This document shows, piece after piece, positions 56,582 through 64,000 of a DNA stretch of 64,000 nt. The notes beneath the pieces are model-generated. The model saw only the letters and a program-made list of their open reading frames with translations. It ran no database searches and was not told where the DNA came from. The translations under genes and the position numbers were made by a program. How positions within the stretch are numbered: the first letter of the stretch is position 1; each line of letters opens with the position of its first letter. This DNA comes from Capsicum annuum (Eukaryota; Streptophyta; Magnoliopsida; Solanales; Solanaceae): contig NC_061114.1 of the NCBI RefSeq assembly GCF_002878395.1, positions 150,023,970 through 150,087,969 of the forward strand, written 5' to 3'.

Positions 56582-57589
56582 AAGTGTGAAAACCTTTAGA
56601 AAAGTGATTTGAAGTTTTTGCCCTTCATTAAAATACTCCGCAATAGACAAAATTATCTTTTCACTTATTTCTTTTAATTATTATTTAATTATATTAAAAT
56701 CCTATAAAATCAAGGACTCCTAAAATATAATGTTTAACACTTCTAAATTAATTTGAACTTTACCTTCTTAGAACATTACCTTAATTAGAAGAGAAACTCT
56801 ACAATATTTTTAATCAGTCAAGTTTTTTGGCGTTCATTGGTACAATCATGATCACTCTGAATATTTTTTCTCTCTTTTTCTTAATTTTATGTAAAAATTA
56901 TTTGTTTTTTAAGCTCGTCCCTTAATATTTTTTGTCTGTTTCTTAACTACAACTTTAATTCCATTGTCATATATTTACTATATTTTTGGTTGGTAAAAAT
57001 ATTCTTATAGCTACTTTTTCGACGTGCTTTAAAGTTGTGTTTTTTGTTAGGTTTAATCATATTGTTCTATTATTAATTTTGTTGTAGTTTTTGTTCTTTT
57101 ACTATTTGTTAATTTTTCTGCTTCATACATGGTAGATGAATGTTCGGTTGAGTTTTGAGAAATTTTTGTATAAAGGTTAGCTTTAATCGTATTGTTCCAA
57201 CATCTCAATTATCTTAATTATCTTATTGTTTTCTTGTAATTTATAGGTAGTAGATAAAAGTTAGATCGAATTTTGAGAAATTTTTGTGTTAAGTTTAGAG
57301 ATTTAGTGGCAAAAACTATACATAAAAGAATCAATAAACACATGTAGAACAACATATCAAAAGTAAACTAAAATACGAAAGATTTATTAATATCACAATG
57401 ATAAAAAAGAGTAACCCTCATAATTTTTTTATGAGAGACATTGGTTGTTGTGTAAAATCCGTCAACTTTTCACTTTATTTTGTTGTTTTGTAGAATAGCT
57501 TAATTTTTATTTTTATTTTTTGCTTCATATAGTAAATATGAATATAAGAAAATTTCAATTGAATTATTGAACACAACTCATGAATCCCT
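56581..57589. other. AT-rich region with a 130-bp imperfect duplication, no gene
   Basis: 57046-57176 and 57177-57294 share ttta atc.tattgttc near the start and gttga/cgaattttgagaaatttttgt near the end. The rest is AT-rich without recognisable features. Confidence 0.5.
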
Positions 57590-57829
57590 ATGAGACCTCG
57601 AGAAGGTCAGTTGTTCTCTGCCAGTGACTATTCCAGTTATGAATCTAGGTGTACACCGAGACTCTCTTTCGAAGTAAGATACCATCTTTCATATGAAAAG
57701 TGGTCTGTAAGAATAAGAGAAAGGCAAAAGCCCTTACAAAGTGAGCTTTCATTACTGTTGAATATTGGATATCGATCGGATCTTGATTTGGAATTTTCAT
57801 CTTCCAACTCTGGTAGAAGAGTTGATTGA
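57590..57829 (+). CDS. Unrecognised 79-codon frame, possible orphan exon
   Basis: I do not recognise this protein. The frame uses a balanced set of residues (many Ser, Arg, Glu, Leu) and is richer in G and C than the sequence on either side, which is unusual here. It has Ser/Tyr-rich text near the start (SASDYSSYESR), a basic middle (VRIRERQK) and an acidic-Ser end (DLDLEFSSSNSGRR). No signal peptide or membrane segment. The ATG lies in taggg-less context and an upstream exon cannot be seen. It could be a captured exon, the end of a decayed gene or chance. It shows no similarity to the transposon proteins around it. Confidence 0.25.
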   Translation: MRPREGQLFSASDYSSYESRCTPRLSFEVRYHLSYEKWSVRIRERQKPLQSELSLLLNIGYRSDLDLEFSSSNSGRRVD

Positions 57830-58121
57830 AAATAAATGGACTAATATTTTTTTATTTTGATATCTTATTTTGTCATCTGGACAATGATGACTTCGAAGGA
57901 ATTTTGTCTTTCTAATTGGAAAAAAATGAACTGGTGTATAATTGTGATTCTTAGAAACGGTTGTGTATGTCTATAATTGTACCTCTTTGTGTTTGATTAG
58001 AGGAATGATCAAAATGGTCCTTAATATATGGCATTTGTATTACTTTGATCCTTTGATCCTTGATATATACTACTTAATGGATAAAGTCTGTATGTAAAAT
58101 GTGATTATTTTGGTTCTTAAC
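57830..58121. other. Intergenic sequence left of element F
   Basis: AT-rich and without a frame. Ends ttaac (58117-58121), the expected 5-bp target duplication whose partner should lie right of the window. Confidence 0.5.
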
Positions 58122-61100
58122 TGTCACGATCTAAAAATTAAGGTCATGATGACACTCACACTGGCCCATCCTTGATATGCAAGTCAAGTTCCCAAAAAAT
58201 AAAGAAAATTCAAAAATAGTAATAATATAGAACAAGGAGAGACATCTAAAATAAAGTCAAACCATCTCTAATCTTTAACCGCTAATTTCTATTTCTAATC
58301 TTTAATCTCTAATCTCTATATCGATCTCTAATCTAATGGTATGACACCCACAAAGGGGTTATACAAACAAAACAAAAAAAACATTCAATCTCTACAACTC
58401 CCATCTCATTCAAAAATCAAGAAAATTTGATTCAACAAAATATCCACCATTATTTGACTAATATCAAAAATAGTAATCTATTTAACACATGTGAAGTACC
58501 CAATATAGGTGCAGATATAGAAGTCAAATTTGTCATTGTCCCGCCTCAACTCCTATTGGGGCGGAAAGGCACCCGTAGCCGTAAAGGCCCGAGAGAACCA
58601 ATTATAACCTTATACTTATCATGCATGTAACTATGACAACCAAATGTTCTAACCAACATAATATTATGTATTGATGTAAATAATTACACATGCAAGCACA
58701 AACTTATATATACAAAACCAGGCCGTTGGGGCCACTACGTCTAATGACCAACACTACCATAACTTTACATTAGTCTACAAAGCCTCTAAAATAAACATAT
58801 ACTTAGTTATGGTCGGGACAAACCGCCGCCCTATTCTTAACCTTCTGCACAATACCAAAATATATGGAACAGAGTCGAAAAGCCCCGAGTCAACCTGGAG
58901 CTCACCAATAGTCACCAAATAGCTGTGCTCCTACTAATGAGGTGTATGAACTGAAGTACCTGTGCCTGTAGCATGAAATACAGGTCTACCGTGAGGGACG
59001 TCAGTATGAAAATATGTACTGAGTATGCAAGGCTGAAGGTAACAACACATGATACAAAAACTCAATAGAAATCAGATATAAATAGTACAAGTAGACCACC
59101 TTTATAAACACTTGTGAGAATACATACATTACGTTCCTTTCTTTATTTTTACCTTCTTACTTCATAATCTTTGTAAGCCATATATAATGCAAATGACCAG
59201 CTAATCAACAGTAAATAGATAAATTAGGATTGGCCAATGCTAGGCTTATGCCCCTAAGCTGCCACCTACATATAAAGATTGGGATCGGCCCATGCTAGGC
59301 TTATGCCCCTAAGCTGCCACCCATATATAAAGGTATCGAGATGGGCCCATGCTAGGATTATAACCCTGAGCTACCACTCATTTTACAGATTTGCGTTGCT
59401 TAGTTTATTTAGCCTTTGAGATTGTTGCTTTGGTGGTCATCACATTATGGTGCCTTGAAATGATAATTTGCTAATAAGAGACATATAAATGGACAATTAA
59501 TGAAACAACAATGAGGTAGGAAGCTGTTGGCATACAAATGAAGTGTTTAGGAGCTTAAAATAACACATAGGTCTTAATTGAGTAAATGGAGAACTTTTGA
59601 AATTTTCAAATGAAAATAGATGTGCAGGTTTAATAATAAACACGTATTGAGGTGTTTTGATATGTTAAAGATCAGAAACAAGGTCGTTGGCTTCATAGGA
59701 TACAATATGTTGCTATTAGGTGTCATTTGTTACAGGACAACCTTGAAAACTTACTTGATGGAACAAATATTCGATTTCATGCCAAAGAGTACCAAATAGA
59801 GTATCCCTTACATACCTAGTTATATAACTCCAAAACTAATCCAACTTGACTTCCCGCCTTTTAGATTACTTATCTATAATATAATATATAGTAAACTAGT
59901 ATTAGCAACCAACCAACTTATTTAGGCTACTTAACTTCATCAAAATAGTAATCGGGCAGTACACACGTAATCCATCAATCAAGGGCATTATTTTAATCCT
60001 TTCCTCCTCCAATTACACCCACATATCACGCATGTACTCATAAGATCACCAAAACCACATCAGATTTGTTACACCCTCCAACCAACACATAAAATAAATT
60101 GGGCAGTAATAAATACAACAATTAGTTCGGTGGTGTACCACCACACCTTTCTTTTATATTTTATTACAAACTAAACTCACCTTTCTCCAACATCAACCTG
60201 GCATCCCATAACACAAACACACAAAACAGTCCGCAAATAACACCCCAATCATCCTTTAATAACAACCAAATATGTTCAATCTTCTGCCAACACATGTATA
60301 TAGAAAAAGGACAAAAGTGGACAGCAAACATACCTTGATTTTCTTGTTAGTTTATCTTCTTAATTTGTATCTATTCAATAGCTTAATCCCTTCATGCATA
60401 CTCCAAAAGAGAAAGAAAGAAATCCCTTAATAACTAAGAACAATGGACTGTCCAACTTATAGAGAGGGCTGTCCAGAAATTAATCTTGAAGAACACATAG
60501 TTTCCTTAGTACAAGCTCATGAATTGCTCACTTACCTTTATATCGGGAGGAAGGTTAATTCCAAGAACCCTTGTGGGAAGATAGGGTTACTTCATAGACA
60601 AGACAGAACAAGAGAGAAAAACCTAGAAGCTGAAATTTTTGTCTAAGTTAAAAATGAGCAAAAATTGCTGATTTCAATCTATATAAAGGAGCTGCTCTTT
60701 GGCCGACTTTCTTGACCCTTTTTGCCCCATATTTTATCAAGTGAATTATGTATCTACTTTCCCAATATGTTGGGCTTTTGTGGATCCAAAGTTATTGGAC
60801 CTTAGCCACCCATTTTCCCTTCTTTTCTTCTCTTTAACTTGGGCCTTGGCAGATTTGAGTATTGGGCCTTTTTACCCATTTTATTTCTCTTCTATTCAAT
60901 TTGAGCCCAAATGAGTACATTACATTAGTATAGGCCCAAATCTGGTCCATAGTCATATGTCCATTAATTTGGTCCAAATAGTTCAAGTAGCTGACTCACC
61001 TACTAGCTTAATTAAGTCAAGCAAGCACCTCAATATTTTGTTCCATTTTCAGCTCCTAATCCCTTTAATATAACCTTAAACTTATACACACTTGGTCACT

Positions 61101-61318
61101 TTAAATTTCAGATTCAAATACTAGCTTACGATCCCAAGTTTAAATAGTTGTATCAACATTAACTTGGTCGCATCACATAAAAACTGCACGGGCAGCATAT
61201 ATAATTCTATCTATACCATTACTACTTGCATAATAAAACTCACCCGTTACCTATCCTATAATACCATATCAGGTTCCATATAATTATAATAAGTACAAGT
61301 AAAATATGGAATGTTACA
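58122..61318 (-). repeat. Element F 3' LTR
   Basis: TG...CA ends, adjacent purine tract. Contains a 55-57-bp tandem repeat (59227-59385), an atctctaatct-rich stretch (58260-58335), and a C/G-rich patch (58540-58590: cccgcctcaactcctattgg then ggggcggaaagg). No second copy in the window to confirm length. Small frames inside (for example 60443-60646, 60699-60914) are not supported as genes. Confidence 0.82.
59227..59385 (-). repeat. 55-57-bp tandem repeat, three copies, in element F LTR
   Basis: ggccaatgctaggcttatgc (59232), ggcccatgctaggcttatgc (59287) and ggcccatgctaggattataa (59344), each followed by ccctaagctgccacc or ccctgagctaccact and, in the first two, atataaag. Confidence 0.88.
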
Positions 61319-61332
61319 TCCTTCCCCCCTTA
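61319..61332 (-). other. Polypurine tract of element F
   Basis: Minus strand taaggggggaagga directly inside the LTR; primes plus-strand synthesis. Confidence 0.85.
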
Positions 61333-61440
61333 GAAACATTCGTCCTCGAATGTTAGCATAACTGTCCAACCAAAATGAGTTCCAGTCTAAGTTTAATATC
61401 CCTATTACAAAATAGTACCTATATATTTTATACTTACTTT

Positions 61441-61923
61441 TTATTGCTCCAATTCAGCATCTTGGACTTTTTCTTCGTATTTGAACAAATGGGGGTACTT
61501 GGATTTTATCACTTCTTCAGCTTCCCATGTAATCTCTTCTACTTGCTGATTCCTCCAAAGCACTTTTACAGAAGCTATTTTCTTATTCCTCAACTTCTTA
61601 ACCTGTCGATCTAGAATATCAATAGGCATTTCCTCATAGGTGAGATCTTTTGTAATTTGTACATCTTCAGTAGGGGTAATATGAGATGGATGTCCAATGC
61701 ACTTTCGAAGCATTGAGACATGAAATACCGGATGAACTGTTGAGAGATCTTGGGATAACTCTAATTCATAAGTAACTTGGCCAAACCTTCGAGTAATATG
61801 GTATGAACCTATATAACGTGGACTTAATTTTTCTTTCTTACCAAATCTCATAACCCCCTTCATTGGTGACACCTTTAAGAATACCCAATCACCTATAGCA
61901 AACTCTAGCCCCCTTCTTCTCAC
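61441..61923 (-). pseudogene. Element F integrase C-terminus with chromodomain, 160 open codons
   Basis: FAIGDWVFLKVSPMKGVMRF, LSPRYIGSYHI (GPY/F motif, Gly-Ser-Tyr here), STVHPVFHVSMLRKCIG, then EEMPIDILDRQVKKLRNKKI, VKVLWRNQ and EEITWEAEEVIKSKYP from about residue 95 to 145. The last part is the chromodomain of Del/Tekay elements, which is thought to guide insertion to heterochromatin. The frame ends in an acidic tail (DAELEQ). It opens only after a stop near 61950, so the pol frame is broken upstream. Confidence 0.9.
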
Positions 61924-61956
61924 ATTTGCATATGACTTATGTCGACTTTGGGCTAT

Positions 61957-62600
61957 TTATAGCTGCCATTGGATCACTTTAACCTTTTTCGTAGCTTGAT
62001 GAACAAGATCTGGCCTGAACAAGGCAGTGTCACCTATTTCAAACCATCCAATTGGTGATCTGTACTTTTTTCCGTACAAAGTTTCATATGGTGCCATTTT
62101 GATACTTGAATGATAGATATTGTTGTAAGCTAACTCGATGAGAGTTAAATGATCATCCCAACTATCTTCAATACACAAGCTCTTAGCATATCTTCAAGTG
62201 TTTGAATGGTACGTTCTGCTTGTCCATCTGTTTGAGGGTGAAAAGCTGTACTTAGATTCACTTGTTTTCCCAAATTTCTCTGGAAAGACTTCCAAAAATT
62301 TGCAGTAAATTAAGCTCCTCGATCTAATATAATAGAGATTGTAACTCCATATATTCGAACTATCTCCTTAATATATAATTTAGTATATTCTTAAATTGTG
62401 TAAGTGGTCCTAACCAGTAGAAAGTGCGCTGATTTAGTAAGCCTATCAACGATCACCCATATGGAATCAAACCTTCAGGATGTACGAGGTAAAACAGTGA
62501 TTAAATCCATGTTGATCATATCCCACTTCTAGATTGGAAGATCTATACATTGCATATAACCCCCGGGCTTTTGGTGCTCTACTTTAACTCTTTGACAATT
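61957..62600 (-). pseudogene. Element F integrase core
   Basis: The open piece 61957-62178 has [40 protein letters not shown] and FRPDLVHQATKKVKVIQ. Upstream on the minus strand (62179-62600) [24 protein letters not shown] text can be followed across a frame change at about 62180 (catalytic Glu in QAERTIQ), and the D-containing start is broken by stops at about 62395 and 62530. Confidence 0.82.
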
Positions 62601-62603
62601 TAG

Positions 62604-63340
62604 CTATTCGGCTATAAATTTTGCAATGTTCTTCTTCATGTCACCCCACCAATACATCCCTTTTAAATCATGGTACATTTTTGTTGACCCTAGATGGGTA
62701 GAATACCTTGAATGATGTGCTTCTATCATAATCCTCTTTCTTAGTCCATCTACATTCGACACACAGAATTTATTTTGGCACCGAAGTACTCCTTCTTGTG
62801 TAAGCTCAAATGCTTTCATCATACCACATTGCACATTTTCCTTAAGATTTAATATAATGAGATCTCCATAGTGCTTATCTTTTACTTTAGCTACTAGGGA
62901 AGATTCTGCAGAATTATAAACAATAAGCCTTTCATCTGGAGTTTCAAGAAGGAGAACTCCCAAATTGGCTAGTTGGTACAAATCTTTAGTCATCCCTTGC
63001 CTTTCTATAGATGGTGCCATAGTCTTCTGACTTAACGCATCTGCTACCACATTTTCTTTCCCCGAATGATACAAGATATCAACGTCATAGTCTTTTAATA
63101 ATTCAAGCCATCTTCGCTGCCTTAAATTTAGGTCCTTCTGATTAAAGATATACTGCAAACTCTTGTGGTCAGTGTATATGTCAACATGAATCCCATACAG
63201 GTAGTGACGCCATATCTTTAAGGCAAATATAACCGCTACTAGCTCTAAATCATGTGTTGGATAATTTTTTTCATGTGGCCACAATTGTTTTGAGGCATAT
63301 GCTATGACTTTACCATGCTACATCCATACATACCTTAATC
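62604..63340 (-). pseudogene. Element F RNase H and integrase zinc-binding module
   Basis: 226 open codons (62604-63284): [20 protein letters not shown] (catalytic Glu), [20 protein letters not shown] (catalytic TDHKSL), [33 protein letters not shown] (final Asp). Then a linker, [20 protein letters not shown] and [20 protein letters not shown], the first half of the HHCC finger. It ends at a stop at 62604 inside the finger. Upstream the join to RT (63285-63431) is broken by stops. Confidence 0.9.
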
Positions 63341-63431
63341 CAATTCTTGAAGCATCACAATACACTACATACCCCTCTGTGCCTTCTGGAAGCACCAATA
63401 CGGGTGTAGAAGTCAACTTATTCTTCAGATC

Positions 63432-63998
63432 TTAGAAACCTCTTTCGCATGAATCATTCCATTGTAACTTGCATGCTTTGTGTGTTAGCTTTGTTAAAGG
63501 TGCAAAAATTGAAGAAAATCCTTTAACAAACCTTCTATAATAACCTGCCAACCCAAGGAAACTACGAACCTCTGTAGGCGTTATAGGTCTTGGCCAGTTC
63601 TTTATTGCTTCTATCTTTTGAGTATCAACCTTTATTCCTTCATTAGATACAATATGACCTAAGAATGCCATAGATTTTAACCAAAACTCACATTTAGATA
63701 ACTTTGGAAATAGCTTAAGATCACAAAGAATCTGCAATACCTGTCATAAGTGATTGGCATGGTCCTCATTTGATCTCGAATAAACCAGAATATCATCTAT
63801 AAAAACTATCACAAACACATCCAAGAATGGCTTGAACACCCTATTCATCAAATCCATAAAAGCTGCAGGTGCACTAGTTAGCCCAAAGGACATGACTAGG
63901 AACTCATAATGACCGTACCATGTTCGAAAAGATGTCTTTGGTATGTCATTTACTTTGACCCTTATTTGGTGGTAACCAGACCTTAAATCAATCTTCAA
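63432..63998 (-). pseudogene. Element F reverse transcriptase, cut by window edge
   Basis: From the edge inward on the minus strand: [20 protein letters not shown] (motif A, catalytic Asp), [31 protein letters not shown] and [20 protein letters not shown], with FIDD intact. A stop at about 63741 follows. The second piece (63432-63737) has [40 protein letters not shown] and [19 protein letters not shown]. This is one of the best-kept RTs in the window. The N-terminus is beyond 64000. Confidence 0.9.
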
Positions 63999-64000
63999 AA

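Larger units (their letters stand above)
58122..64000 (-). mobile_element. Element F: Del/Tekay chromovirus, right end outside window
   Basis: A 3197-bp LTR (58122-61318, TGTCACGATC to TGTTACA) is followed by a purine tract (61319-61332). On the minus strand chromodomain, integrase, RNase H and RT text lie in the order expected when read from the right edge. Gag, PBS and 5' LTR are outside. Pieces are longer and cleaner than in elements C and D, suggesting a younger copy, though stops are present. Confidence 0.9.

Noticed and set aside
57590..57829. Organelle DNA insertion
   Set aside because: I could not match the frame or its reverse to a chloroplast or mitochondrial gene that I recognise; left as an orphan frame.
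60443..60914. Two small + frames as host genes
   Set aside because: They lie within the element F LTR, are antisense to its orientation and show no known domain.
1..64000. tRNA or rRNA genes
   Set aside because: The TGGTATCAGAGC words seen are retrotransposon primer sites; no cloverleaf with anticodon arm or rRNA core sequence was recognised.

Overview
The window looks like plant nuclear heterochromatin: deeply nested LTR retrotransposons, a plant L1-type LINE, a TRIM, a Stowaway-type MITE and no convincing host gene. The element families (Athila-like Ty3/gypsy with tRNA-Asp-type primer site context, and Del/Tekay chromoviruses with tRNA-iMet primer sites and LTRs of 2-3 kb) are typical of Solanaceae such as pepper, potato or tomato. 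The species cannot be fixed from sequence alone. Almost every reading frame is a decayed fragment of gag-pol or of a LINE; the long frames are retained pieces, not working genes.

Layout. Element A (Athila-like, + strand) runs from beyond the left edge to 25800. It is interrupted by LINE L (about 6531-12987) and by element B (Del/Tekay, - strand, 13221-21642). A itself sits in the 5' LTR of element C (Del/Tekay, + strand), whose LTR reappears at 25801-26277. That LTR is interrupted again by element D (Del/Tekay, + strand, 26278-44927; target duplication ttgga/ttgaa) and resumes at 44928-45275. It is followed by C's degraded gag-pol (45276-49885) and its 3' LTR (49886-52669). D carries two younger insertions: TRIM T in gag (29222-29848, perfect 5-bp duplication acgat) and element E, a LARD-like element with 3.1-3.25 kb LTRs and no coding capacity (33692-42396, - strand, duplication attcc/attct), between integrase and chromodomain.

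Right of C lie an LTR scrap (52670-53157) and a LINE 3' fragment (zinc-binding plus RNase H, 53158-54110). A low-GC repeat-rich stretch follows (54111-58121), with a roughly 137-bp tandem array split by a MITE, a Helitron-like 3' end, further degenerate repeats and one unexplained 79-codon frame. Element F (Del/Tekay, - strand) begins with a complete 3.2-kb LTR at 58122 and runs off the right edge within reverse transcriptase.

Relationships. By-eye LTR divergence agrees with the nesting for D and E (D about one in five, E about one in eight). The most interesting unexplained signal is in the LTRs. Five otherwise different LTR families each carry, in the first few hundred bases of U3, a block of iterated short near-palindromes rich in CGA/TCG or CATAGG-type words. 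In A, C, D and E a TATA-like site lies downstream of the block. Elements A and B have both lost the promoter part of their 5' LTR.
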